DNA of 64,000 nt from Cheilinus undulatus (GCF_018320785.1 NC_054878.1:43189023-43253022), one strand, 5' to 3'; shown: positions 45,701 through 58,515, counted from the stretch's first letter. The notes: generated by a model not told the origin, from the sequence alone. Numbers and translations: made by a program.

Positions 45701-48700
45701 TTGGCTTCTCTTTTTCTTGCTGCAGGAGGAAGTCGACTCATCTTGAGACATAAACTGCCCAATTTTGGTACCAATGGGAATAATCAAGCAATCTCACCTT
45801 CTCTTGACCTGTGACTGGACCTGGCTGAGTCACTGCAGGATCCAGACTCTGTTCCTGAAAATTTAGAGTAAAGGTTCTGTTTTTACTGAGAATTGCTTAA
45901 ACGTCATCTTGTTCCTTATTTAAGCCTTACTCATAAAACTCATCAAACAAGGCCTGCTTATGTCCCAGCTCTGTGATGAGACTTTGGCACTAAAATGCCT
46001 TTAGGTAATAACTAGTGATTTGATGATTGAGACACTCACAGCTTTATTCTTTCTCTGTATTTCATTCCCTGTAAAAGACAAAAAGGAGAGAGTTGACATA
46101 GGTTTGTAAAATTATAGTTAAGAACATTTACATTATTTGATGCTCATACCTTGGCTTTTCTTCCGTCTGATGATGACCACCAACATAAAGACAACGAATG
46201 CTGCTAAACCAACAGCAGCAACGACAAACGGCAACCAATCTAGGAGAAGAAAAACGGGAATACATTTTCAGCCAAGCATAAATAAATGTATGAAAATAGC
46301 AAAGCTTGGATGTTGGTACAGTTTTGTGTTCATATAGTACCAATACTGCATCTATTATTTTATCCTTAAATTGCAGCATTCACCATTCTTTAAGGCTAAA
46401 AATTCAATTCTTTAAAGGAATTAATTTAGAAATCTTTTCATCCCCCTGAGATCTCATTCTTTTACATATTCATTATTTATTCGCACCAGAATCATTTCTT
46501 TCTGGATGAACAAACAGGTTCAGCTAATGTCTGAGGCAATTTGGTGAAAATATTAATGACAGCTTCAAAAAAAAAAAAAAAAAAAAAAAACAACAACTTG
46601 GGGTGCTGTGAAAAATGGAAATAAAATCCCAATGATTGTCATAAACCCATATTTTATCAAGCCGCCACTGATAACACATTCCCTGGTGATTGCATTCACA
46701 ATAAAAGCACTTTAACAAAATAACAACTACAGACTTTTATTTGTAGAACTTGATGGAAATAGTTAACTGTGCAAAACAGATGGATTCTCCAGTTTCCGTG
46801 TTTCTCACTAGTGAATCCATCTTGCAAAGCTCCCGTCTGAACCGTTTGGGCCCGGTTAGAAAATGACAGGACCAATCAGTGACGGGGGCAGTACTTTCAG
46901 GTGTGGCAGAGTCTTCACATATGCAAGCAGCAACAAGAGGCTGGTGCAATTATGGCAGAAGACATTAGCGTGGATGCTGCTAAAGCATAAGTTTTATCAG
47001 AACTTGCCAATGTTACTTTGTTAAAAGAACAACAAAGAATAGCAGTGAGTTGTTTTCTTCTCAAAAATAACAAAAGTCATGTACTGACATGTCTACAGTC
47101 GCCATGGTTTACTTTATGCAGTTCTTTATGGAGTTTACTCCTTGGTAGCTGCTACGTCATGTGTTTTGTTGCTCTGATTGGCCTGTAAAGTTGTGACAGA
47201 ACGTTCATCCAATCACCCTCCCAGTTTTTTTAAAGGCTCTGTCCTTTCCAAAACACTGTATGTCGAAGGTTTACCAGATGGACATCCATCTGGTGTGTCA
47301 CCATAGAAAATACCATGTTTGTCATTAATTAAATCTAGCTTTAGCAGGGGTACCAGTGAGTTTCTGCAGCTACAATTCACAGCTGCTTCTGCTTCTCTGA
47401 CATCTTTAATGCCACAGTCTGCGTCTTTGAATCATCATGGTCTTAAAAAAAATGAGTAATCAGATAAGCCACACCTTTAAACAGTTGTCTAAGCCAATGC
47501 TTCCCAACCATTTTTCTTCAAAAGAGAAGAAAAAGCGACACACTGCTGCCAAAAATCAATATACTAAGTTTTAAGTTTGTCACTGATAAAACCTTAAAAA
47601 GGCCTGCATGTTTTTCTGATCAAAATAATTTTGTATAAAGTACTTTATAACTGCTTTATTATGGCTTGAGCCAATATTTGCAAATCTAATTTTGGCAGCC
47701 TCAGAGCAGACAAAGCTTTGCGCCCCCTAAGATCTTTGGCGCACCCCTTGGGCGTCCCAGACCCCAGGTCAGGAACCAATGATCCAAGCTAATTATTTTT
47801 GAATGATTTTTGCTAAAGGCACACCTGAGATCAAGCTTAAATCTCAAGGCACACCATCTTCATATCCAGGCAAAATTGCAAAAATTTTCTTTTAGTACTT
47901 TTAGTTATTGTATGGTTGTAGTAAGAATGCATAGTTGTTCAAATATCATTTAGGAACTACACAAATACATGCTAATATTTATATTTTTCTCTGCATACAT
48001 TTTCAGCTATTTTCACTGTTGTTTGTTACAGCAAGATATTGTTAAAAATCCAAAACTTTTTTTTACCTGTTAGAGGTCAATTTACATCAAATTATCCCAA
48101 AAACATGCATATTTAAAAAAAGGTAGTGTAAGAAATCACCAGAAATAATACAGAAATATAGGACAATCGGGTGTCGTTTGTCGTGCTGTGTACAGGGAGA
48201 TACAACATCCTACAATGACCTGATCACAGCCCGACTAGCTGCTCCTGACTGGTGAGATGGATTTCTGACATGTTTGATATTTTGGTCGTCTGACTCCAGA
48301 CACTCCCACTGTCAGAGCAGAAACATGGGCAGAACAAACTACGCTGGGGAATTTTTTCCTTGGTAAACTGTCAGAAAACGTCCTAAATTACCATGACAAC
48401 AGCTGGACTGACTTTCTGATGCCCCTCCAACCTCGCTATGTTAAAGGAAATAAACAAGCAGGAAATAATCCTACCCACAGACCTGCAGCTGACACGGATG
48501 GTGATGCTGTTTGTGTGTGTGGGATAGAGAGCGAGAGAATATGACTGGAAACACTTCACTCTTAGTGTGTGAGACGTTTTTAAAAGGAAACCCTCCGGAT
48601 TTCTGTCAAGGTCCGTCCCCACTCCACTCGTACAGTGTTAGCAAATAAATCATGCGTGAGGGGCAATGGTGTAACTATCGACAGTGCAACCGGTGCAGCT

Positions 48701-51162
48701 GCAACTGGGCCCAGACGCCGTCAAGGGCCCATGAAGGAAGAAAAAAAAAAGCAGCTGTCCGGAATTACCACAGGCCCCTGTTTTTGTGAATGGAATAGCT
48801 TGGGGCGGGTCGGTAAGGTAACGCTGAGTGGCTGGTATGAGAGGAGGAAATGATGATTTGTCCAATCACCTTGATACCTGTCAGTCATGATGAGTCGCGA
48901 TGATGTGACTTGACGCGAGTTGTTTCTCATTTCAGCAAGAAAAAAAGCAAGTAGGTGAAAGTTGACGAGAAAAGGTAGCATCATCATCATCTTTAGCAAG
49001 CCCAGACAAAAAATCGGCGTGCAAAAGAGGAAGGAAAGAAAGAAGCAGCTTGAGGGTAAAGCTAAATGACCAAATTAGACAAGTTTTTTACTCAGGCAGC
49101 CCAGGCAAAAGTTAGCGTCCCGCCGAGGCTAGCAGTAGCTTGCCAGCTAGCTCCATAGAAGTGCAGAGCGAGGACTTTGGACCTGAGTGGCGTCATAAAT
49201 GACTTTGCTGAGCGCAAGGCCCATAAGATGAGCTTCTAATGAGTGAGTACAGCTTTTCTTTGTTATGAAGGAGAATTAGTGAGTTTTAAATCTATGGCAA
49301 TGTACTTGTAACCTCATGTTGTGCACCTACTGTCTGTAATCCTATTTGCTCCAGGGCCTATCACCGTGATGTTACGCTACTGGTGATGAGAACACTCACT
49401 GCATTTTTCTGTTACTACAGACATCAGACTCAGAGGAGAGGATGCAGATTTACCTCTTTACTTCAAATTAACTACAGCAGCATGAGTGAGTTGTGTTCTG
49501 TTAACTACCTGGCTTCTCTTTAGTGTCAGAGTGAAACATACTGGTGACAGGGCTCTGTCTGAGCTGTTGTTTGTCACATATCACTGTGCCTCACTAGCAG
49601 AAGCATTGTTTTTCTTTTAGGGGGCACATCAGTGCAACACATGCATTTAAACTGGTGATAAAGGTGGTGTTTCAATAATCTGTTCTCTCCACCCACAGCC
49701 ATATAATTCATTCTGAAGTTCACATACTAGGCTCTATCATGAGAATGAGAGTAGGAGGTGATATTTTTACCTGGTGTTTTAGGGTCCGGAGGGGGAGTTT
49801 GGTCGCCTATGTTTCCTTCTTTCTCTGATGACGTATCTTCTTTTGATTCTATTATAGTTTAGATTGATAAAACCATTACTTGACTTTGAATTTGTGTTTT
49901 GACCTTTTGAGGTAATAAGTTTGACATTTTTATCTCAGATTTTGAGCCTTTAAATGAATCAATCTGACCTTTTTTTTTTCTCAAAATCATTTTTCATCAG
50001 TGCTATTTTTACCTGGTGTTTCGGGGTATGGTGGAGGAATGTTTCCTTCTGTCTCTGATGACCTGTCTCCATTTGATTCTTTTATGGTTTAGATTGATGA
50101 AACAGAAAAATATGCAATAATTAGAAAGCATGCAAAACAAGACTGAATTAGAAGAAGTAGAGCATACCTTAACTATGAAATGAATCAAAAAATTCAAGCA
50201 AAAATAAATCAAACACACTAACTGTACCTGATTTCTGACATGACTCAGAGATGGCGTCACACTGCAGAGTTTGTCTGCTCTTTTTATCCGTCACATTACA
50301 AAACAGCTGATCATAGTCTGACCTCTCAGCAGTAGTTGAAAATGCTACAGTGGCTGAGCAGGTATAATGTGTCACTGATATTTCATGATCATCCCCAGTA
50401 TAATACCACTGAATTGTGTGTTCACAGTCTCCATAACCGACCACATTACAGTAAAATCTTGAAGCGGAATCTGTGTCAACTGTAGAAGACATTGACAGAG
50501 AAAGAAGATGAGTTAAGGTTATTTCCACACTGTTAGTATGTTCTTTAAACAGTATGAACTGTTAAAAGAGTGAGCCAGAACTTACTGGTGATCATAGACA
50601 GAAACACAAAAGCGTCTGAAGCTTGTTCTCCTGGTGTGAACTGTCTGCAGGCGTAACGTCCAACATCCTCACGTGTGACATGTTTTATAACCAGAGAACA
50701 GTCCTCTTTAACACGTAGTCTCTCTGATTTAGCTTTAGCTATTTTATTACTTTTACTTATATTTCCATGTGTTATCAGCTCTTCTGCTGTTACACTTAAA
50801 CCAGAACTGTAAAGCCAGGAAGTAGAGTTACAGTTCAGTTGATTTTTGATCACATTCCCACAGGGTAAAGTGACGTCTTCTCCAACTCTGACAGTGATGG
50901 AGGCGGTATTATCTCCAGTTACAGCTGATGGAGCTGAAATAAAGACATGAAATCATACGAATGTGAGATTTGTTGAATGTTTTGAAAAGAAATTTAAATA
51001 ATTGTGGCAAACAGCAAAACGTCCCAATCAAATTGGCACCAGCAAACTTGTCCAACTTAAAACAATGTCAACCCTGTTAAAAACATCTGTCTTTTATCCA
51101 TGTATATGTGTATGCATATTCTTACCTGTAAGGAGAAGCAGCAGTATCCAGAATAAAAGCAT
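42750..51162 (-). CDS. Gene C: inhibitory two-Ig-domain receptor (DICP-like), 10 exons
   Basis: The longest paralog. Exons: 51162-51126 (signal, MLLFWILLLLLT), 50933-50586 (D1), 50479-50228 (D2), 50078-50013 and 49848-49771 (two similar stalk exons, starting ESNGDRSSE and ESKEDTSSE), 46239-46150 (membrane segment, DWLPFVVAAVG... then RRKKS), 46068-46040, 45854-45798, 45636-45568 and 42884-42750. Total 1161 bp (386 aa plus stop), every exon in phase. D1 has VTLPCGN, the extra Cys before STSWLY, EDCSLVIK and EDVGRYAC; D2 has CEHTIQWYY. The tail has VAYASI, VTYSTV and SLYATV, so three ITIM-type sites as in A and B. The two stalk exons and their flanking introns are tandem copies, so they could be spliced together or alternatively. 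The last introns hold a Tc1-like copy (43088-45530). Confidence 0.83.
43514..43976. mobile_element. hAT-like MITE with TTTTAGTC repeats, copy 3 (left end lost)
   Basis: Colinear with 3006-3548 and 15496-15966 and ends AGTTAACACTG. The first ~15 bp of the family are missing, so the target duplication cannot be read. Confidence 0.75.
44222..44940 (-). mobile_element. LINE reverse-transcriptase C-terminal fragment
   Basis: Minus strand reads YLPTLTYGHELW and SLRDKVKSSD, and further upstream the FADD-proximal part, as in the C-terminal region of fish non-LTR retrotransposon polymerases (YVPTLTYGHELWV-type motif). Broken by stops and frameshifts. Confidence 0.7.
46566..46590. repeat. Poly(A) run
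   Basis: About 25 A residues on the + strand within an intron of gene C; possibly the tail of an old retroposed copy. Confidence 0.7.
47495..47781. mobile_element. Short hAT-like element (intron of gene C)
   Basis: Ends CAATGCTTCCCAACC and, inverted, CATTGGTTCCTGACC; flanks GTCTAAGC and ATCCAAGC agree at six of eight positions. No coding sequence. Confidence 0.55.
47790..49770. other. Intron of gene C, mostly unassigned
   Basis: Large intron between the stalk and membrane exons. At 49067-49160 a short + strand frame (MTKLDKFFTQAAQAKVSVPP) looks like the start of a transposon-derived protein but stops after 31 codons. The rest is unassigned. Confidence 0.3.
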
Positions 51163-51237
51163 TTTAATCCGTCTGATCTGACGAGTCTTGCTTCTTGGTC
51201 TCCCTCTTTACTCTCAAGTTCAGAGCACTACAGCTTC

Positions 51238-51254
51238 AACTTCCTGTTATACTT
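51238..51254 (-). promoter_or_regulatory. ETS/PU.1-like conserved box upstream of gene C
   Basis: AACTTCCTGTTATACTT, about 80 bp upstream of the ATG. It is identical over 16 bases to the box upstream of gene B (ACTTCCTGTTATACTT), although the surrounding sequence differs more. Confidence 0.5.
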
Positions 51255-51379
51255 CCCTAAAATGGTAAGTGTTTTTTTTCTACTTTTTTATGCAATTCTG
51301 ACTTGAACTTGAGAAACGTTGTTTCCTCTTAACGCCAGGGCAGCTTTACACCAAACTGTGGAGATCTTCTACTAAATCA

Positions 51380-52300
51380 GTTCTTATAGTTGACAGACTC
51401 CTCAGTGATCAGTTTGACAGCTCAGCCTCATACTGTAATGTGGTGTCACATGGGAGGGGCAAGTAGTTTTGGTGGTTTGAGAATTGCACGTTGCTCATCA
51501 TGGTGGTTAATTTTCTACAAAAAATGGATGAGGAAGTGTTACAGTGTGGTTTGGTGCAGCATCAGCAGAGATGAGCGCATTTAACTCTTTTTACAGGCAT
51601 AAAATACACATCTGGACACTCTGAAGATCAAACTAAAGTTATTCTTGGAGAACTTTAAAATCAAACACACTGATTCTAGATAACTGGTTACTCATTTCTG
51701 TGTCAGCTGCAGTCTATTCTGCTGTTTCACTTCCTCTACTTCTACGCCTTTCTTCATTCATATTAAAATGACTTCGCTAAGTCTTCATATGAATGTTTGC
51801 TAGAGAGCTGAGACGTCACTCTGAACACATTTACATCAAAAACAACACTGGAGGACCGTATGAAGGCTTACAGCCATTTATCAAACAAAACCACAAAGAT
51901 GGTGCATTCAGAAGGTACATTTTAAGCAACAAAATACAGTAGTACAACCCAAATTCCAAAAAAGTGTGTGGATCATCACCAAATTCTAATCGATTCTTCC
52001 CTGTCACGATCCCTGAAAGTTTGATGAAGATCCGACTTTCCATTCTTGAGTTATCTTGTACACATACAAACAAACAGAAAGCTACGGAACCCTTTACATA
52101 ACCTCCTGCCGATTTCATCGGCGTGGGTAAAAAGTTGGGACACTGTGTAAAATGTAAATAAAATCAGAATGACTGTCAAATCTCATAAACCCATATTTTA
52201 TTCACTATAGAACATAAAAACACATCAGATGTTTAAACTCAGACATTTTATCATTTCATGAAAAATATTAGCTCATTTTGAATTGATGGCAGCATCACAT
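51380..52300. repeat. Duplicated upstream block, copy next to gene C
   Basis: Colinear with 62865-63850: GACTCCTCAGTGATCAG, GTTGCTCATCATGGTGG, TTTGGTGCAGCATCA, the CTTCATATGAATGTTTGC segment and a mariner-like copy with the same internal insertion. The first part also recurs at about 58650-58790 upstream of gene D. Confidence 0.75.
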
Positions 52301-53128
52301 CTCAGAAACACAGGGACAGAACCTTGTTTACCAAACATCTGTAAGGTGAGGAGAGCAGTTTCTGGAGTTTTGGGAGTGGAATGTTGTCCCATTCTTGTCT
52401 GATGTAGGATTCTAGCTGCTCAACAGTCCTGGGTCTTCTTTGCCAGATTTTTCTTTCTATGATGCTCCAAATATTTCTGTTGGTAAAAGGTCTGGACTAC
52501 AGACAGGACAGTTCAACACCCAGACTCTTCTCCTGTGAAGCCATGCTGTTGTGATGAAGTATGTGGTTTCAAATTGTCTTGCTGAAATAGTCAAGGCCTT
52601 TGCTGACAGAGACGTTGTCTGAATGGGAAACCTCTCTCTGCTTCTCAGCATTGATAGTTCCTTTCCAGATGTGTAAGCTGCCCACACCATAGACACTAAT
52701 GTAACCCCATACCATCAGAGATGCAGGATTTAGAACTGAGCTCTGATAACAAAATGTTCATTTCCTCTTTAGTCCACAGGACACAGTATCTGTGGTTACC
52801 AAAAAAAAGGAAAAGGTCAAATTTTGATCCATCTGACCACAGAACAGTTTTCCCATCATGTCTCAGTCTATTGTTAATGATCTTTGGCCCTGAGAAGACG
52901 GCAGCATTTCTGGATGGCACAGTGAACTGTGTTAACAGTCAGTGATTTCTGGAAGTGTTCCTGAGTCCATGCAGTGATTTCCAGTACAGAATCATGTCTG
53001 TTTTTAATGCAGTGGCCCCTGAGGGCCCGAACATAAAGAGCATCCAGTACTGACCTTCAGCCTTGTCTCTTGTGCAATTCTCTGAATCTGTTGATGATAT
53101 TATGTTCTCTCTATGGTGGGATATTTGA
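51945..53128 (-). mobile_element. Mariner-like element, copy 4
   Basis: Inverted repeat starts after TA with CAACCCAAATTCCAAAAAAG, interrupted at about 51963-52130 by another repeat. The decayed transposase runs on the minus strand (TVLWSDGSKFDLFLFFGNHR at about 52860-52800) and is cut at about 53128. Confidence 0.7.
51963..52130. mobile_element. Insertion inside a mariner-like inverted repeat
   Basis: GTGTGGATCATCACCAAATT through GATTTCATCGGCGTGGG separates the terminal AAAAAAG from TTGGGACACTG of the host element. The same insertion is in the paralogous copy at about 63486-63673. Confidence 0.6.
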
Positions 53129-53479
53129 ACTCAATATTTTTAAATTATAATACAACAGGAAAATATTACATAAGCAGATACGATACACTACTTTTTCAAG
53201 AACATCATATTATTCTTGGGTTTGATAAAGAGACTCAATAAATGCTTTAATTCCATCAAATCTACAAAACATCGTGTACAAAAACACAGTGAACAAAGAG
53301 CTTAACGATGGCTGAATATTACAATCATCATTTTCTACCATTCAGAAAGAGTTAAAAAACACAGCTGCAAAGCTACATCTTAAAAGCTCTGTTTGATCTT
53401 ACAAAAAAATCTTAAATTGTTGAAATCTTCATCATCAACATATGTATAACTATGTTACATGTTTTTAAAGTCATACAGA

Positions 53480-56400
53480 TCATTTAGTTCTTGCTTGGTG
53501 GATTCTGACAGGAGCGTCATGGCCTCCACAGTTCTCATAGATGACTGAACCAAAAGCTTCATCGTCCTGTACCTGTGGAGACAAAAACTATCGATTTAGA
53601 ATCTAGATTAAATTAATGGAAGTATTTCCTGTTGTTCTGCAGCAAATAAGACGTAAAATAAAGGTAGAAATGTATTTTAGTGGGTCCTAATTATGTAGTG
53701 ATTTTATAGTAATAAGTGGTAATTATCTAGTCATTTCCTCATGAATCAGGTTCAATTGCCAGGTAATAAGTCAACATCTTACCAAGTAATAAATGTAATA
53801 TTAAGGACGTATCTATCTAGTAGTAATTAGGGGTGTGACAAGACAAGATTTTACACTTTTTTTTTTTCAAAAAAATTTATGAGTGGAAAACATCCTTCGG
53901 ATGGCTGAAAGTCATAAGTGGGAAGCATTCAGGTTTATTCAAAAATATTTAAACTAACTCCTCTTGTACTGAATAAGCTATCAGTGCTTACACACAGTTT
54001 ATCTTGTCAAACTCTGACTCAAACTGTACAGTTTAATGTTCTTCAAATCAAACCTTTGATTTGAATAGTCTACCAAATCTTGATTTTACTACACTATACA
54101 CTCATTGCTACAATAATAATAATAATAAAATCATTTAGATTTTTGGAGGTGCACTTCAGGCTACTGCATAGGGGTCCGTGTTGACGCAGAGGGTTACATG
54201 TAGCTATGCAGTCGACGCGACGCAGAAGCATTAATCAGGCTTTAATGTTTGTGCGTTGGTGAGTGAGTGTGTGTCTCTGCTGTCAGATGACAAACAGGGC
54301 TCATTTACCTGGGGCTGGAACTTTGTTGTTTTTTGGAGCTAACAGTGGACTCTATGGAGCTCAGCCTAAGTTTGTTTTGCTACATTTACTGCCGCAGCCT
54401 GTTGCGCTACATGTTAAGCTTCTGACTGATGATAGCACAGCTAACAGCTGATGGATGTGTGACTGACAGACGGTGAGAAGAGAATGAGATGAAGCAGCGA
54501 CTGAATCTAAGTTACAAAATTACAGATAGTGGCACTATGAGTGAGTCTGAGAGCATACATGAACTCATGAAGGCTGCACAGGTTTCCAGCAGCAGCATTT
54601 CATCATTTCACACAGTTATGATGAACTTTTATGCATTGGTGGATCACATACGGCCCTCCAGTAGCGCACGCAGAGGAGGTCAGGGATCAGCTTTGTTTCT
54701 TCATTAGCTGGCAAACCAACAATCTTAAAGTGTCCAGGACATCTTTGTGATCTTTTTTTCTTCCAGTTAGGTTTTGTTTTCTGTCAGGAGAGCTGCTGCT
54801 CCTGGTGTCTGTGCAATATTGATCTCACGAGATGATTTTCACCTCGATAAGACATCTTGTGACTTTTTGAACTCATCACAGCCCCAGTAATAATGTATTA
54901 TTTTTAAGTAATTCCTTGTAATATGGAGGCAGTTCTTTAGTAATGAGGTGGTAGTTTACCCTAACTCTCGAACCCTTGGTATTTTACTGGAACATTTAAC
55001 CCTCTTAAACTAACCATTATAATATTGTGGTCATTCTGAGGTATTTAACCCTAACCTTAACCCAGTAACATTGTGGCAGTTCTCTGGTAATTCAGTGGTA
55101 TTTCATCAATAATTCATAGAGCTAGATGACGCTTTTTTGTATATAAGTTGCTTTATAATTTCCTGGTAATTTCTTTGGCCCTCTACATTAAAATGAGTCT
55201 TTCCTGAATATCCTTTCCGAATGTTTGAACTCACAGCATCAGGATCAATCTGGGTTTTGTTTCCTGTAAAGATAAAAGAGTTGGCATAAGTTTCAACAGT
55301 GTTGATCCACTTTATTGAATGATGCCACTATGAACATTTACATTTGGAGCTTTCTCACCTTTGATTCTGGTCCATATGCTGACAGTCACAACAGCTAGAA
55401 TGAGTGCTGCAAATCCCACAGACACAATGATAAACCTGAGCATGAGACCTGGATGATAAAACAAATACATAGAATCAAAAACAACAATGACTATTATTTT
55501 ACACCTTCAGCCTGGTGTCAGTTTGATGTTGGTACGTCACAGGAAAGAAGGAGCAACATGGGTGGAGCCGAGAAATCTGATTGGTTGCTCCAGTGGTCCC
55601 GCCAAAATTTTACTCTGAAAAGAGATTTAGATTTCTAGGATGATTTTAAAACAGCAAACCCTCTAGGATAAACAAAGGTATAAATAAACTAGGTGAAATA
55701 TTCCTTTAATTGATTCAGTCTCACCATATTTACACTTAGAGCTTTGAAAAATATGTCTACTTCATCTTGACAGTTGTTTGAGAAATCTTAGATACTTGCA
55801 TCATTTTTATGTCAATTAAAATAATTCCATTCCTGATGAAACACCAAGGTTGAAATAATCAGCAGTCTCTAGCAGGGGTGTCAAACTCAAGGCCTGGGGG
55901 ACAAATTCAGTCCACGGTCCAGTTAGACGCGACTTGCAAGATCACCATCCTATTCTTGATATGAGGTCTGCAGATTTCCTCCAGTATAAAAATGTAAACT
56001 GAACCTCAGTGATTTAAAATATCCTTGTTAAGTCATAAAAATGTGAAAAAGTAAAAGAGTCAAAATAATTGGATAAAAACTCAGGGATATGGGGAAAGAA
56101 ATTAATTTTCAATTTTGCAACTCACAATTATGACTGAAAATATGATTTTGACATTTTATTATATTTTTAGACCTACTGACCTTTTTAACTCCTAACTTTG
56201 ACCTTCAATCCCACAATTTTGACTCATACTTTGAAATTTTAACTCATATTTTGACCTTTTACAGTCATGATTTCAAATCTTATCTCTTATTTTGATCTTT
56301 AAAACTCATGATTTTGACTTTCTAGTTTACATATTTCCTTTTTAAAAACATGACTTGACTTTGACTTTTGCTTTTTGACCTTTTGAAGTAATAAGTTTCA

Positions 56401-58434
56401 CATTTTAAACTCAGATTTTGAGCCTTTAAACGCATCATTCTGACTTTTTTAAATCTCAAAATCTTTTTTCATCAGTGCTATTTTTACCTGGTGTTTCGGT
56501 GTATGGTGGAGGATTGTTTCCTTCTTTCTCTGATGACGTGTCTCCTTTTGATTCTTTTATGGTTTAGATTCATAAAACAGAAAAATATGCAATAATTAGA
56601 AAGCATGTCAAACAAGATGAAATGAATCAAAAAATTAAAGCAAAAATAAAAATAATAGACCAGCTGTACCTGATTTCTGACATGACCCAAAGATGGCGTC
56701 ACACTGCAGAGTTTGTCCACTCTTTTTATCCGTCACATTACAAACCAGCTGATCATACTCAGGTATCCCAGCATGAGTTGTAAATGTCACAATGGCTGAA
56801 CAGCTATAATGTATCACTGATATTTCATTATCATCCACAGTATAATACCACTGAATTGTGTGTTCACAGGGTCCATAACTGAACACGCTGCAGAAAATTC
56901 TGAAAGAGTCTACTGGGTCAGCTGTAGAAGATATTGGAAGAGAAAGAAGATGAGTTAATGTAATTTCCACACTGTTAGTATGTTCTTTAAACAGTATGAA
57001 CTGTGAAATCAATGAGTCAGAACTTACTGGTGATAACAGACAGAAACACAAGAGCGTCTGAATCTTGCTCTCCTGGTGTGAACTGTCTGCAGGTGTAACG
57101 TCCAACATCCTCACGTGTGACATGTTTTATAACCAGAGAACAGTCCTCTTTAACACGTAGTCTCTCTGATTTAGCTTCAGCTATTTTACTACTTATCTTT
57201 CCATGTGTTATCAGCTCTTCTGATGCTACATCAAAACGAGGACTGTAGATCCAGGAAGTAGAGTCACAGTTCTGCTGATTTTTGTTAACATTCCCACAGG
57301 GTAAAGTGACGTTTTCCCAAAATCCTACAGTGACGGAGGCGGTGTTATCTCCACTTACAGCTGATGGAGCTGAAATAGAGACATGAAAACATAAGAATGT
57401 GAGATTTGTTATTTTTTTTTTTTTAAAGGGATTTAAAATAACCCATTTACAGCTTTTTGCACATTTTTGCCTCTTCAGTTTTTCACTTTTAATCAACTTT
57501 TGCCACTTTTTGGCCATTTTGCCATTTTTATTTTGCACATATATACTATCTATGTTGTTTTCCACACTTGTTTCCCCACTTTTAACCCATTTTGAAGACT
57601 TTTGCCCATTTTTGCCATTTATTATTTTTCGAACATTATTAAATGTTTCGTGACTTTTTGCCCTTTCCCCCCCACTTCTAACCCACTTTTGCAGCTTGTT
57701 GCACATTTTTGTCTCTTTTTTCCACAGTTTTTGAGCCATTGTCAAAGGTTTTTGCCCATTTTTGCCACTTCCACCCCTCCATACTGCCCCCTACTGTTGA
57801 CAAGCAGTACTACCTCACATAAAAGTGCACTATGCTCATTATTTTCAATCTAATGATGTTCCTGGAGGAATCTACATGGTCTCTCTGACGTGATGAGTGT
57901 CACCACATGGGTTTGCTGATGTGTTAACACCCAGCAAGTTCCACATAGCCACGGTTGCGACACACACCAATGTGTGTAAGGGTGTGAGGGTGCTCCAGTT
58001 CTGCTTGCAGCCCTAAAATTATCATTAAAAAGGTAATTCTTGTTTAAGAAAAAGGGTTTACATTTTTAAAAAGCCTATTTTGTACCACAGCATAACTAAA
58101 TAAGAACAAATATTTTTGTTGCTTGATAATAGCAAACTTTCTCAGGTTATAAGTAAAATATGATTTTCACAGCTTAACTTTATGATGAACCATGATTTTG
58201 CTGACCTCCATGGGCCCCAGAGAGCTCTACCCTTTATCCTCCCCTATGGTTGGCCTTGAACGTATATATACATGCAAATCATCAACGAGCACCAAACTTG
58301 TCTGTCCAACTTAAATCAAGGTCAACACTGTTAATACTGATAAAAACATCTGTAAAATCTGTCTTTTATCAATGAATAAGTTTATGTTTATCCTTACCTG
58401 TACAGAGAAGCATCAGCATCCCAAATAAAATCAT
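53480..58434 (-). CDS. Gene D: ITIM-less, possibly activating two-Ig-domain receptor, 7 exons
   Basis: Exons: 58434-58398 (signal, MILFGMLMLLCT), 57369-57028 (D1), 56921-56670 (D2), 56553-56488 (stalk, ESKGDTSSE), 55448-55359 (membrane), 55263-55235 (GNKTQIDPDA) and 53572-53480 (last exon, 30 codons and stop). Total 909 bp (302 aa plus stop), all phases consistent. D1 and D2 are very close to those of gene C. The membrane exon reads GLMLRFIIVSVGF, placing an arginine at the outer end of the hydrophobic stretch where A-C have Pro, Trp or hydrophobic residues. Receptors that pair with the FcR gamma chain often carry a basic residue near this end; pairing here is an inference. The tail lacks all three ITIM-type sites of A-C. 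Its only tyrosine motif is VIYENC, which fails the ITIM consensus at +3 but contains YxN, a Grb2-type SH2 ligand pattern. The last exon is unrelated in sequence to the last exons of A-C. Confidence 0.8.
55868..55985 (+). mobile_element. hAT-type terminal fragment (intron of gene D)
   Basis: CAGGGGTGTCAAACTCAAGG is a typical hAT-type end. The opposite end could not be located. Confidence 0.4.
57440..57770. repeat. TTTTTGCCAC-type array in the first intron of gene D
   Basis: Irregular TTTTTGCCACTTTTAACCC-like units. The following sequence to about 58265 (CTACTGTTGACAAGCAG, ATGATGAACCATGATTTTGC, GGGCCCCAGAGAGCTC) matches parts of the 30410-31578 element and of the first intron of E. Confidence 0.7.
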
Positions 58435-58515
58435 TTTAATCCTCCTGATCTGATGAATCTTGCCCCTCATTCTCAATCTCTACTCTCAAAAAGTCAGACG
58501 GAGAGTTGTAGCTTT

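Noticed and set aside
53480-53572. VIYENC of gene D as an ITIM
   Set aside because: The +3 residue is Cys, not Ile/Val/Leu, so the consensus is not met; YEN fits a YxN pattern instead.
57017-57745. 242-codon open frame on the minus strand covering D1 of gene D
   Set aside because: The upstream 120 codons read through the TTTTTGCCAC array in the intron; only 57369-57028 is exon, as shown by its acceptor and the paralogs.
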